Source: Cruorifilaria tuberocauda (Eukaryota > Nematoda > Chromadorea > Rhabditida > Onchocercidae). From it: a stretch of 64,000 nucleotides of DNA. This document shows positions 19,301 through 34,300 of this stretch, piece by piece. The stretch spans positions 1 through 64,000 of the forward strand of contig JABVXU010000019.1 of NCBI GenBank assembly GCA_013365365.1, in the 5' to 3' direction. The notes below the pieces were generated by a model, which was given only the letters and a program-made list of their open reading frames with translations, ran no database searches and was not told the DNA's origin. The position numbers were made by a program, and so were the translations under genes. How positions within the stretch are numbered: position 1 is the first letter of the stretch; every line of letters starts with the position of its first letter.

Positions 19301-22300
19301 TTCCGATTTGGCTGATTTTAAATTGTTTCAGAAATAGTTTGATAAGTATTGGTAGAGATGAAGAAACGCAGCATGAGAACACTATAAAAGGTTGGTATCC
19401 TTCATACATTTTAAACCAAGTTGTTGTGTTGCATTTTCATATATAATCCTGAAATATTTCAGGATCTTCATCAGATGAATATTTACTGAAACCAGCGTTG
19501 TCTACGTTGCTGGCCGATGCTTGCTGCGAAGTAATTTCTAGCTTTATATAACTTTATTTAATGTATCTGCATGCTAGTTTGTTTAAATTATTTAAATTCA
19601 AATTATTAAATTATCATTAAATTATTTATTTAAATAAGAACTAAAGGTATGTATAGTGAACTCCTTAACTGCTAAGCATTTAATAGATAAAGAGATTTCT
19701 TAATTTATAATATGTAACAAAGTATATTAACATCAGTTTTTTTAATGTTAGGCTAAAATTAAGACATACTATCAGTTTTTTTTTGACGAAGATTATGCAA
19801 TTTTTTCGTAATTTTTAAAAATTTTTGTTGCATAACTTACTATATTCGTTACAGATTATCATAACAGCTCTTTGTACCGTTGGAAAGCCATGCCTTGCTG
19901 ATCCTTCTATTGGAGCTGTAGCAAGAAAATCGTATGAACAGAACCAAACTTTAGTAGTCGTCGCCGTCTCTGTAAATGACACAAAACTGAAAAGGGGTAT
20001 ATTAAGATTTAGTAGCTGCTAGCACTGTGTTAACATTTCTCAAATGGTTCATGTACCGCAGCTTTAGTATATTTAATGAACTCAATCTCAGTAATTCAAA
20101 ACTATAGTAGTGCATTAATCAATTACGAAATAATGTATTTTCAATATTTATTGCTCGAAAAGTGATTTTAAAAGTTAATTCTAATTGTAGTACGCCAACA
20201 AAGCCAAAGCAACTTGGAAACTGAAATAAGTACATTAAATACGATGAATAGAGCTCATGGATTTATCAATATGCCACCTAGAATTGTTAGTGGATCATGT
20301 TCCGTCGATGATTGCATTAATTCTAGTGCATCGCTCCGACCATTTTTGGCTCTTTATCAGCTTGATTGTGCAGATTCTTTTAGTTCACGTAAACGCACAT
20401 CTTCCATTCGCCAAGGTTTCTTTATGGAATGTTAAATAAATACTCCATATTTCATGTGTATTATTAATCATTTATGAGTTATACATTATCAGAATAAAAC
20501 TGACGTATAAAGTCGGACAATTGTTTCAATTCATTATCTGACTAATGTGGATGTACATGCCATGTTATGTGGAAAGTTTGGGAAGAGAAACTGAAGCAAA
20601 GCTCTTTTTTTTTGATTTTAGTTATAAAAATTTATTTTAGAGGATTCAAAACCGACTGAAAATAAAGTGATTCATTCCCCTAATGTAAATGAAGCCGATT
20701 TTACGGAGGGGGTGTTACTAATGGACACTGCTGACGATGCAATCTTAGAGTGGTCAGACTCTGCATATAGCGAGCATTCCAGTTTTATTGATTTACCGAC
20801 TGGTTTGTTGTGTTTCGTCAGTTTATCTAGTGCCTGTTTTCGGGACATGTCTAATTTTATGTTGTTACTAATTGCGTATTATTACATTTCTAAGAATCGC
20901 CTTTTGCACAATTAATTATCTATAATAATATTTATCATACAGTTATGCCTAGTTTTTGACAACGGGAGTGCTACATATTTAAAAAAAGATAATTTATAGG
21001 GAAAGAAAATGAAGGTCCATCGAAAACCGGTGGAAAAGATGATGAAAAAGCGGATTACATATCTGTTAATTATGAAGCGCCATCGATGGATATTTCTTTC
21101 GTGCAATGTTTGAAGCTGCCAGCTGCAATCGATAATACGTCAATGGAAGTAATTTTTTTCTTTATATGCTGTCTTTTTTTGCTAAACTTATTAATTTTTT
21201 TCGATCATATTCACGACTATTGATTCTGTATGATTTCATAATTGAATTTTTTACACTTGAGTTTCTAGATTTCCATTTTCTGTAAATGTTGTGAATTTTA
21301 TTATTTAAGGAATCTTGAAGAGAACAAAGTGAAAAAGTAGGAAATTGAAATTAGACTAGAAATATTTTGACAAAGTATTTGAGTAATCATTAGTTTCAGA
21401 TATCAGCCGTAATTCCAATGCAAAATATTTTTGTGGTTGTTGTAGTTAACAACATGGAACCTACGATGAATACAATTCATTCAGCAATACTAATATATCT
21501 TATCAACTTTGGAAAAATTGCTATCAGTGTTCAGGTTTTTGTTTTGCTAGTCTTTATCAGATTTCTAAGTAGTGGTTGACAGGTGTCAAAAATTTATCAT
21601 TCTTTAGGTTATCTAAAACCTTTTTCAGATCGCCACTTCCTTAACTTATTGAAAATTTCTTAATCGAAGATCAAATTTATGGTGCTATACTAACTATAGT
21701 TGAGAAGACATCTTATTGGCTGAATGCAGAATCAGTTATTGCATTGGGAATAACTACTTTTGTTACTTTCAGAATTTGTATTAATCCTGAAATCAATATC
21801 TTTCAGAGAGAGCCGTTAAAAACTTACTACTACAAAGATTTTCGAATTATGCAGTTCTCTCTAGCAAATATGGATCCTGTTCACACAAATTCCGAATCTT
21901 GTATCAGTAACTTCGATGGCGGAGTTATTGTAATTTTTTTCTTCGATATAAATTTTGAAAACACAGTTTTCTTCATCCATGTATCTGTGATTTTTTTTTT
22001 GGAAAACGCCTTACTGCAAAACTGTTTTATATTTTCAATAAAACCATGACTCCTTTCGCTCACCGTATACGAAAATAATAATTTTCAGCGTACAATGGAA
22101 GATATGGTATATTTCGTCAATCTTAATACAAATAAGTTGTATTCTTTATGTGATGAGAAAGTGGCTCAATTTGCTGTTATGGATAATGGAAAAGTCACTC
22201 TACTGACAAGGAATTCAGGAAAGGTTTGTATTTTATATCAGAGATACCATTCTACATATTATTAAGCTCGATTCAAAGTTCATGCCAATTCCAACTGCTT

Positions 22301-25300
22301 GCTTCTTAGTTCGAATATGGTTTTTCATTTCTGCCGATGTTTTGGTTGAGAAATTATTTAACATTTATGCGTAATCTAGTTCAACAAGATAGATTGTTTG
22401 GTCAGTGTCAATTTTTTTTTATTGGATCGATTGATTGAAGTTCTGTGAATTTTCTTATCTCTATTTCCAGTTGATAACTGTTCAAATTGAACAATCGAGT
22501 TCACGTAGTACAGATTATGAAGAAGATGAGGACGCTGCGGTTGCTGCGCTATTCAGCAAGATGAGTGACTCACAGCAATCGGATATGCCAAAAAGTATTG
22601 TGCATTTCCATCAATTTTATAATTTATTGTTTTTAAGCGATTTTGATAGAGTCAGTGATTAATATTTCGATGGCATTTCCTTAGTCATTCAGGAAACTCC
22701 CGGTTACTTCGTTATTAAATATATTCATGTGTGAAAGTATTTGAGAATTATATGCAGATATTAACCGAGAAATGGCGCGAAATCTACCGTCTAGTGATAA
22801 TAATGCGGCAAGTACAATGGGGTCGGAGTATCTATCGACTGCAGGTTTACGGCGAATATGGAAATTAACAAGAAGTGATATTGGCGGACCACTAAGGGGT
22901 GCCACTTATCGACTTCCTTATCATTTGTAAGTTTTGAAAGCCTGCCTTTTTTGCAGGGGCAAATTGTATTCTGCATGTCAGTTTCCCATCCTTTTGGCTC
23001 ATATCTTTGAGCAGATTTTTATAATATGTGTGCCTTCAATGGAGCTGAAGAGAAAAGAAGTAGAGAAAAGGAAGTTTATGAATTATTTATTGTTTGAATG
23101 CTTAGTAAATTTGTTGAACGACAACTCTTTTGACAACAAAGGTTTCTATTCATTACTTCTGAAGCACTTGTTTTTCTTTGCTAAGTGAGATTATAGATGA
23201 CAATCTAAATGTTTTGCAGTGGTGGACAGCCGGGATATCACCTCGTGGCTCCACCTGGATGGAGCGAAGTACCAGCAAATCAGCGTATCAGAAAATACTT
23301 CATCGAAAATATGCCAGTGGAAGGGGTGAGCCGAACTTGGTTTTATCAATCAAATTGTGGATATTCGAGTGACTCGCATATTTTCGAATTACTCCATTTC
23401 CAAGTTCGTTATTCTTTTTGATACTTTAATTAATTTCCACTGTTTTTGTGATTTTATATGAAAAGTGATATATATATATATATATAACTGTTTTATATTT
23501 TCTGTTAATAAAACCGTACGTTTCTACTTAATCTTTCATTTTAGTAATAGATGTTTCTCTGATCAGATCTTCATGAAGTTAGATAAATTTGATGTGAAGG
23601 CCATATGTATGATTTTGGATCATTTTAGCACGGATTACGCGTTTCACACGTCGATATCTTTTTGAACTTCCATGAAACATGTCAAGCTTGTCCAGATATC
23701 GAATTAAGGTTGTACCGTCGGAAAAATAATGCTGATGATGTTTCTTCACCTTTGAAAATGCATTCACAAACATCTCTTTCTGGATATGTCGATATAGGAG
23801 AAATCGAAGCACAGGTAAACTTTTTCTGCGGCTGATTGATCTTAGTTAAAATTTTATTGTTTCTACAATCAATTTTTAGGACTGATTAATTCATGTTGCT
23901 GTATGGTCATTTTAAGTTCAGGTAGTTTTTTTGTTTTGTTACTGAGTAATTTTCAGATATGTGCTTATTTTTATATCCGTTGACAAACAGTTTAATCATT
24001 TCAGTGTGATTTGTTGGCTGGTCCGTATCACTGCGCTGAATATGCTGATTTTAACAGTCATTCGGCAAAAGTACAACTACCGGGAATTCTTTTCTTGCCT
24101 CAAATTGTCAAAAAAGGTATTTCGTCAGGAAACTGTCCAAGCAAAATTCATTAAAATCTTCATGTATTTTTAAGAAATGTAGGTAATTTCGATTAGGAAA
24201 CAATTTCGTATTTTTGTTTAGATCATTTAATCTTTCAAGATTTTTAAGAGATGTGCAAAAATTTTTAGGTGGCAATGTAATCGGTTTCAAATCGGTTTCT
24301 TATTATCTTGTCTTGAAGGCTGTATCTGATTATTCTCTTGATCAGGCAATTATGGCTATGAAAGCAAGCGAACGAGACAAACTTAAAACGTATGCTATGC
24401 TATTAATGTTTTTTGTTATTAAAAGTAAAATCTTTATAAAATTGTTATTTCGAAGTTACTAAGGTTCTAATTGCAACATAATAACTCATCTTAGATATAG
24501 TTTGAATTACAGAGTTTGAATAACAGATAAAAAATATAAATAGAGATTTACGCAATAAAAACCATTCTTGATAGCACTGCTAATAATACTAATTTGCAGA
24601 GCAGGTGCCCCTGGTAAAACGAAATCATCTTCGAAACGTCGTATGGATGATAGAGAATTTACAGAAGTATCACACTCTTACACAGCCGGAAATGGAGACG
24701 GCTCTATGCACGGGAATACCAGTATTTTTTGAAATTTTATTAGTGAAGTAGGTTTGGGCGTACTAATCAATGAGGTAGATTTAAGTTTACTAGTTTCCGT
24801 ATTTTAGGTATCAATTTTTCAAATTTATGGAGCGAATTATATTTTGAAAATGACATACGTTATCAGTGACTTGAAGAATACTTATTTGCACTTTAAACTA
24901 TAAGAAAGTTTGTTTAATTACAGATGTTTCGCATTTCAGGTTTTACTAATCGGCGTGGAATACAGTGGATAGATGAATTAGTGATAACAGTGATAAAGGC
25001 GAAAAGAGCAGTTGATCATAATGAGAGGTACTCTTTTGTTATTTAAAATACGTTACTATTTTTTAAACGTAATTCTAGCCCATGACAAGAACTTACATTC
25101 GCTACTTTTCCGTTTTTGACTGTTTGATGTTTAACAAAATGTTGTGCAATAAGAGTATTGTGCAATGCTAAGTTTCAGATTTCTAAATATTTTATCAATA
25201 GGATGTCATGTTTTTAATAACGCTTCTTTCAAATTTATTTTGCTCAGATAATTGCTTTTTTAGTTTAAAAATGTTGGATTTCTTCAGGAATTCTGATTAT

Positions 25301-28300
25301 AAGAAAATAATTTCTCAGTATAAAAAAAGCTCTAAATTTTTTTCTCTTAAAGAATTGAAAAGCGTGCACTTATTGAAACTACGGATCTGCACAACAGTAT
25401 AGTGATGCTAGCTGCTGGGATCGCTCCGAAAATATCACCAGCTCAAAAAATTCGTACAGAAGGCGAAAAGTTGCAGCAGCAAAGTCTTGCGATTGGTATT
25501 ATTGAGTGGCTGATCGATAACTGGGTCAATACTTCATCACAGTAAGTTGCAACTGATTCAAGTTTTAACTGTTATTTTGGAGAGAAAAGTTTTTTGTGAT
25601 ATTAATTGAGTGAGGAATTTATCTTTTTGTCTTCAATTAAAAAATTGGCTGGATATACTACCACTTCGTTTTGCTAATAATTTTGCTAATTACATTTTAA
25701 TAATTTTGTGTGATTATCGCTTGCTATTTTTATTTTTTACCACTTGAATTGCTGTTAAATTCTTCAGCACTTACCTGTCCGCTTTTGCTGAAATGATCAT
25801 CGAAAATGTTGATGCCATTTTCGTTAACTGTTTTATAATTTCTTCACGGTCAATTTCTCACAAATGGAGCGCTACGTTGATGTATTTGTTACGGTTAGTT
25901 TTATTCGTTTTATGCAGAGCTTTGGTTGATAGAAGAAATATAGGTTATTTTAAAAACTATAGATTAAATATGATTGAAATTACTCTCTTTTGTATGGTTC
26001 TTCCAAATGTATTTTAATTAAGCTCTATTCTTAATTTAAATATGTGCAGATTTCTGCAAGTTGCAGCAAAGTAATAACAAAGGACTAATGCTTCTAAAAA
26101 TTGAAAAAATTGGCAAAAAATTTTAACGTGAACTTTCATTTAAGCGCTCTTGAAAAGTCAGATGATGTTGCTTTTTCGAAATTGTTACAAATTTTTTTGT
26201 CATGTTCAATTCGGATCGTGACAAACTTGCATGCAGTTAGGAATGCTGGATCCCTTCATTGGCTGTTTGTATTTATTTTCGCTTTGATGAAGGTTTGTTT
26301 CAGCTATATATGCTCATTATTTTGATTATTTTGTTTATAGTATGCAGTCATTTCGTCTTTAATGGATCCGTAGTTTAAATTTTTCACGCATTTTGATTGC
26401 TACTTCTCACTGTTATGGAAGTGTAATCATTAAACGTTTTCGGGACATTTATTCACATATTTTTTTAGCTTTTTATTTTGATGAATTTAAAGGATGATTT
26501 GTAATTATAGTTTTTACCCAGTTTCGGATATTACACATATTGAAAATATGAATAAAAATAATATTTCAGATGGCAGTAATGAAGACAAATGATGTATCTT
26601 GTGCTGAACTTTTGAACACTTTGTTAAATGCGTTTACAAATACGCTTACGTTTGTTGGTATTGCATGGAAGCAATGCTGGAATGGTTCGGTGCATGATAA
26701 ATTGGCTACTGAATATAATCTTAGTGGATTACCTACAGAGTTGGTACGTTTGAACTGTTTTGATTACTAAGGTTGCTACATTCGATATTTGTGTCACTCT
26801 ACACTTTCTATTTATAATTTAAGTTTTTTTTCGTTTTTTTCAATTTACTTCAATTATTTGAAATTAAAATATTATTGGACCTGAAAATTTTAATCTTCAA
26901 TTACACGTTCTTTGAGATTATGTATGAGTGGCCAAGGTCAGTTCTTTCGCTCTGGCAGCGACCAGCTTCTGCCACTACTAAACTGAATGATCGTAAGTTT
27001 CGTTTGTATACATATTCAGTTATTTGCTAACATTTTGAAGAATTAATAAATATAAGTTGATTTACATGTTTTGAGATCCAGTAAATTTGTTGTTTTAGCG
27101 AGTGAGTTGGCACATGCTAGTGCATTTCCACCGGCAACACCAACACTAATTGCTTACAAATGGCCATCTACTGCTGCTGGTTACGGAAAAGGATATAGTG
27201 AAATGAAATCATTACAAAATGCTGGAATGAGTCGTTACGAAAAGATTTCTGCAGCCGAATCTAGGATTCTCAATAAGGACTGTGTTGATGCAAACACGAA
27301 TATAAGTGGATTAACTGCAGAAGTTCATTTACTTTTTTTTTCTAGTCTGCATTGCAGTGAGTAGTATTAAGCTTATGTATCTAGAGAATATAGTTAATGG
27401 TTTAGTAAATACTGTTGATTTTATAAGCTATTGTTGGAATTCACAAATAGAAGGAAAAGAACTGAATGCCCTGCTACTAGAAATAATAACAGAGTCATTT
27501 CTGTCTTGAAAACTAGAAATAGGTATGTTAATTTGTAAATGTGATAAGTTAGGAGTTGCATGTTAGTCGGTTAATGAAATTAAAAAGATTTTACATTTTC
27601 ATCATCAATCGTTTTTATGAGGATTATATAAAACCATTTTTAATTCAATCATATTTTCCATGCTATATTTATGAAAAAAATCTCAAACTAGGTGCTACTC
27701 TAGTACCTCTATTAATTTTTCATACAAATTTAATTTGCGTGCCATGTCAGCAGATTTTAGGATGAAATAGACTGGCTGGCATTGTTTAATATATCAACAG
27801 ATTGTACAAAGGAAACTTCTGAAGGTATAACAGAAGGTAAATTATTGAATTTAAAATCTCGCTTCTGGCATTGGTACTTTTATTTAGTTGTTGAAAGTAT
27901 TTTATTAAATTTTAATATTCTATGCTTGCCTCAGTATATTGTGCATGTTTCCAGTTTTAAATGTTCACATAATAGTCTGTGTTCATTAACTTCTAATTAG
28001 TAGTATTATTACTTCTGCAGCTGAATCTCCTCTATTTGTCCATATAAAATAATGCAGAACAGCAGTTGATCAATCGGTTTTCAGCAAGTTCGGTAAGTTT
28101 TCAAGGGGAATGCAGGTATCAAACAGTAACGACATCCACACAATTGAGCGGTTTATTGGAAACGGAACCGCTCACATTTAGCGTAATATATGCTTCGGAT
28201 CATGTCAAAGTGGAAAACACGGAAACTGGTAACATTTAATTTATGATTTTTTCTAGTTAATCATAGAGAATGGTTTTGCTGATATGTTTAAAAATTGATT

Positions 28301-31300
28301 CTATTTTATTTCATTTTAAATTATAGGTTTTATAACAGAAGTTGATTGCACATCTGCTCCGATTGGTCATACTGAAAAGGAAGGCTCTGTACCGCTGAAA
28401 ATTATGGATGTTACTCAAACAATTTTAAATAAAGTTTGCTGATTTTTTGAATTCATATTTACATTTTGTAAAATAAAGTTTTAAAGAGTACAGAATTTCT
28501 GGATAAGCTATTTGGTTCTAGATATGAGATTTTTCTTACAGGTTGCAGATATAATTTGTACTCATCATGACAATGAAGTAATCCATTTATTGCGGAAAAT
28601 GTCTGGAGTTTATTTAATGGAAACTTTCAATAACACAGTTCAGATCATTCTTTGATAGTAGTATGTTTCAGAAGTCGGAACAAAGCGTTGGAAATGATTC
28701 TGGAGCTCCGAAACCAGGTCTACAAGATTTAAGTGCAGATTTGAATGCACGTATGACGTTGATTGCAATGGAGCAAGCGCAGACAAAAGAAGATAATACA
28801 GTTGGGAACGCTGAGCAGAGTTCACAAAGTAAGCCACAGTGTTTCACATATTCGTTCAAAACATGAAGCCAAATGATTTTCGGTCTGCAAGTATGAAAAT
28901 TTTAAGCAATACATGCTATTTCATCAAAAATTCGCTAGTAAACGATAATTCAGAAAGTTTTAAAGCTGTTGCGCAAGGTTTCGCAACCCAAGGATCATCA
29001 GCAAGTACTTTTGGTATTCCAACTACACCGAAAACGACACCATTTATGACGCCAACTCCGCTATCTCCATCACATCTCTCGCCCATAAACTCAGAACCGA
29101 ATTTGGCGTTTATGATGGAAAACGAATCTGCGGTATGAAATTTAAAATACTCAGAAATTTATGATAACTGCTTATTCTTTCTTTTGTCATCCTAGAAGTC
29201 CTCTTTAATATGAAAAGCTCACTTCTAATTTTGAGTAAAATACTTTCTCTATTTCGATACACAATCAGGATTTACCGTACTCATGACCTCTCGCTTAATG
29301 AATTTTACCGTTTCAATGAATTTATCCATTAAAAAATTCTACCGCAGAGCAGATGTAAAGTATGTTATAAAACATTGAAAAAACTGGTTGTCGTTATCGT
29401 TATTTTTACATCTGTACTTTTGCAGGACATTGCTGAAGAGTCTCAGGGAAATAGCAATCAAACAACTGAAATACATGCTCAGATTCCATCGCTAGTACCC
29501 ATGATTTCGTCTGATATCTTCAAGTTACCATCACAAAAAATCTTATTGATGGAAAGAATTTCTTTTGGTTAGTCGTAGTACACTTTTCTAGAACAGAGTT
29601 AAACGATGTGTAGGGAATAGTTTGTTAAAATAGTCAGTTGCAGCATTGCTTTATTTTTGATCTGTTCCTTAAAAATTGAAATTCATTTTTTCAATTTGAT
29701 GTATTTGTAGGATCTAGAAAATTTGTCATCTTGGATTTTGGGATACCTGTTCTTCTAACAGATTTATTTATCCCATCAGTAGCAGAAATAGCAGCAATTT
29801 CTATAGACGTGTGGCTCTTGGGTGAAAATGTTGATGGACAACGATTACTGATGACGACAGATATTTGTCGTAAAAGTATCGCTGTACAAGATTTACAACC
29901 TTTTATGCGAATAAGATTTGTAAAGGTTAGGATTATAAATGCATGCATGCATATTATCCGTAATTTTTCACAGGGGTTATAGGATGTAAAATTAATAAGT
30001 CATATTCATTTTTTTGATTATAAATAAAATAGCAGCACTCATATCTCCGCCATCGACTTGCAGATAACTTATATTGGACGGCAACTTTATAGCACAGCCT
30101 GCAAAATTCCGGTAGGACTCTTTTTTGGGCATCGTTATTTTTCGTCATGGCAAATTCATTCCTGTCCATTTATGCAGAAAGAGTACCTTGCTCACTGTAT
30201 GTCATCTAATCAACAAAAAAAGGTTTGTTTTAAAATTTCTTCTTTTGGTCTCTTATATAATTTCTTTTGAAGCTTAAAAAATAGTTTAATTTTATTAATA
30301 GTACTTAATTTCCAGCTGAAATAAATAACCATGATACTAACAGCCCGTATATTTTTGGCTTAATAGTTTATATTTATTAATTTAACAACTGATGTTATAT
30401 GAATTTGTGTAACAGATTGTTCTACAAGGAGATTCTTAATATGATATACTGTTTTTAATTGTTCACATATTCAGTTTTCAGTTTTTGTTTATTAAATTAC
30501 GCAAATGAAAAATGCAAATTAGAATGAGAACTTGATTATTATTATTTCTATGAAATTTTAATCATTTACTCTATATTTATATCTGTAAATCATTCCTTAT
30601 ATATCTGAATGGAAGATAACAGGATTTATAGAAATTTTGAATTTTAGATGATAGTTATCTTAAATAACTTACGTCAGCTGTGTGAAGATTTGCGATGCAG
30701 ACATCAATTTGTGAGTGCAGAACTACATCGTTTGGTGGATGAATCTGCTTCTGAAGAAGAAGTAAAACAAGTCTATCGCGAATGTGTCCAACTCAGTCTT
30801 CAGTGGAATATTGTAGTGGGTGTGGTGCATCGGTTGGAATTAGACCACTTACCATCATATGGCACGTATTTCCAAATAATCAATGTTAATTTCTAATGAA
30901 TGCGATTAAGTTATTTCGTCTTACGATTCAAGTTTAGAAAGAGAAAATATCTAGGTGATTTGAAAATGCTTTAACAGATATCATTTGAGAGCATTACTAA
31001 AAATTTGATTGCTCTGTTCAGATAGTGATCAAAATTTGGAGAAAGCTCTAAAGGGAGGCTGGAATGACTGCTGTCCAGATCAGTTGCAGACTATTGCAGT
31101 CGAGCTCTTTGCTTTGCTCACTCGAGCAACGCACTTGATTGATGTTAGGACTGTTGCATTGGAAACATTTACCAATGACAGCAAAATTGATGTTCAGGTA
31201 CGGGCATTATTGGTGTGTTTTATAAGCTACTAACAAAATATGCCAATTCTTAAAAATTTTTTGCATGATTATTGAACTCAGTTGAAAGGCTTGATAATTG

Positions 31301-34300
31301 ACTTAATTTTAATAGAACATTTATCACGACGTAAAGTGTAGAATTTCTAAGATTGCAAAGAAAATGTTTGAGGAATTTCATTAAATTGTGTGACTGGACA
31401 TTTTCGTCGGTTCTCATAGTTTTTTATCTCATAAAGTTGTTAGGTTATTTGAAAAATATTTATCTTTGCATATCATATTTCATTGGAATTATATTATTTT
31501 TATAAAATGATTTTTTTGTATACAGTGCGCAAATTCCATTTTTCTATAACTTTATAATAAATTTGTAGCAATTTTGATTTCGTATTTGCAGAACTGTCAT
31601 CCATGTGAAGCAAAATATGCCCGAATAAAACGTAAGGAAGCGTTAGAAATAAGTTTGTCACTTCCACCGATTGAGCAGATTGTTGTGCAACCTAAATTCA
31701 ATCTCGATGATGCTGTTACTCTCTTCGTTTTGTTCTGTGTTCCGACCGTACCGAGATTACAGGTTGCTTAAAGTTAGGTTTATTTCTACTCTCAAACAAG
31801 ATAGATAGTACGTAACATTTGAAATTTAGGTAGGATGTATCACTTGGCTATTTCACCACGGATCCGAAAGTGAGTGGTGGCCATTGTTCTTTCCTCGCGT
31901 TCTGAAAGAAATTTTTTCCACTCAGCTCAAAAAGCATGACCGCAAGTAAGTCTTGCAATCTCATTGATTATCGTTATTTCAAAACTTGTGATTAGTTATT
32001 TTCTACCAAAAATTGTGCAAATTTGATGATTTTATCTCGGCTCTTAACTTACAATTGTTAAGATCTCCTTCATGATAACTGTACATCATTGTAGGACTTT
32101 TTTGCAACTGTCATTTTTGTGCAACCATTCAGTGAAATCTAGCTCGAAACAGGTAATTTCACATGATTTATCAAAAGTTCCATCATTTAAACCTTTTCTT
32201 TTATTTAAAACTAGCTATACCAGCCACTGGAGTGTGATTGGTGTAGCTAATTTATAAGTCGGTGTAATGTCAAAATGAGTCCACTTGCTACTTTTACCTG
32301 GCATAGGTGTGAAAGGTAAAAGAGCAGGTATATCCATATATAAACACGCGCCTACTCGAAATGTAACTTTGTGTCAAAATTTCAAAACTATCAATGAAGA
32401 ACTTGCAGTTATGTTAAAAGTCACGACGAACATTTCTGCATTTTAATTTATATAGATAGATTAATACAATTTTTTTTATCTTATTTAATATGTTACCATC
32501 AACTAATTTCACTTTTCAGTCTGCCATTATCCTCGAACTTTTTAATCTTATCAAAGAAATAGCGATGGGTGCCCTGTATAACAATACAGCCGATTGTCAA
32601 CGTCAGAGTAATTTGGATGTCACCTTGCTTTGTTGGTCTCTGATGCTCCTTTCGAGCGCTTTTGATGTTATTGCTTACAGTAAGTATAACTCCCTATATA
32701 GAAGACAGTTTCTGGCTGAAAATTTTACTCTTGATTTTACTCTCTTGTTCTGATTATTTCTATTTGCTGAAATCCTTACCGTCGCATTAACTTACAGAAT
32801 TTTATAGGTTCTGTTTCTGGAGACTGCTATCCTCGGATTTTATCTTGCAGTTAGGCATTACTGACTTAATAAGATTTTTCTATAACATATATTTCGGAAA
32901 GTTAGCTACATTGTTAGGGCAGTACAAAAAAATTGGAATGGGGACTTCGTCGAAATCGTCTATATTTTTAACGTTCTAAAATTTATTCGGTTTTTGGTGA
33001 ACGAATTATAGAATCATAAATAACAAACTCGTGTGAGAATAAATGCATTCAGAGAGAGAAGCAAAACTCGTTTCAAGTAGGTTAGAAAGATAGTCAGTCC
33101 CACACTGACTGTGCTTATGGCCGATGAGCTTTTTTCAGAATCAGTGCTTGTCATCCATTAAAAGCGATGTGTTTTTATTTCATCCACTCAATATGTTTTC
33201 AGACAAAAAGAAAAACGATCGCTGGGCATTCATTGGAGGTGAATATTCGCGAATAATGACATCGAGCGAAAAAGATGATTCTGCATCTAAATGGCACAAG
33301 AAGAAATTGAAATTTGGGAACAGTGACGAGAAAACTACAGATTCCTTAAAGAATATTAGCTCTACTACTTTGGTAATTAGATTCTCTTTAGACATGTCAC
33401 ACAAAAAGCCTGTAAGATTTTCTCAAATTTGTTAGTTTCAACAATATTTTGGTTCAGTAGCGATTTTCGTGAAGTGTTTACAGTGATCGAAATGGGTACC
33501 CGGAAATTTTAATTATAACTTTTTGCACAATTACAAAAAGTTCAGAATTGCACTTTGCAAATTTATTTTCTCCGTTATGTCTAATATCACTTGTTTTACA
33601 CTGAAAAGTTCAGTGATATAAAAAGATAGGAAGAGCATTTAATTGGGATTGAAATATGGTTAAATATCTGTTCTTTCAAGAAAATCAAATAGACAGTAAG
33701 CACTATCGTGCAAAGCATAGTTTTGGCAACTACTCTACTCAGCTAAATGGAGTGGTAATTAATGAGTTTTCACATAGCCGATGCGCATCTGTGTTCAGCA
33801 TTCAATTGCATCTGTATTCAATATTCAATTTCTTTCTGAAAGAAGAAAAAAATAGTGCTGTCTGTATATGGTGTTTATGACCTAACTTGGACTGTCGCAA
33901 TAGTATCTGTTCATATTTTACATTTTTTAGAAAACTCAACTCGAGACATTATGGGAGAAGCACTTAAAGGTGATGGAAGCAATGAAAGCAAATATGAAGA
34001 TATCTAAGACATTAAATGCCAAAATGCAAAAGAAAGTTGAAATGGAGAAGAAAATCCATGGTTTATCCCCACCTAATAAAATGGGTCATTCGGTTCGCTT
34101 TTATACATGCTGTGTTAAATCTCCATTCTTCATTTCCGGAACCTCAAGAGTTTTGTCTCTTCTACCTTTGACTACATCCAATTTCAACCTTTCTTTCATT
34201 TCACTTGCTGTGAACATGTCTCGCTACACTATTACTAACACCAGCAATCGTTGATTAACAGCAGTTTATGTTATGGTCGATTTAGAAGACCTGCTCAGCA

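Larger units (their letters stand above)
16305..22926 (+). other. BIRC6: BIRC6 exons 1-21: N-terminal beta-propeller with embedded BIR
   Basis: Exons: 16305-16420, 16554-16716, 16948-17097, 17317-17442, 17799-17861, 17938-18090, 18219-18349, 18421-18549, 18750-18975, 19122-19243, 19332-19390, 19463-19530, 19855-19996, 20191-20415, 20641-20802, 21000-21148, 21400-21534, 21807-21929, 22089-22223, 22471-22594, 22758-22926. Exons 2-6 and 9-20 give the beta-strand-rich segments corresponding to the split WD-type propeller of human BIRC6 (for example [20 protein letters not shown] and [15 protein letters not shown]). Exon 5 (63 nt) aligns with the human segment just before the helix that leads to the BIR. 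An acidic linker ([12 protein letters not shown]) lies in exon 20. Confidence 0.88.
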
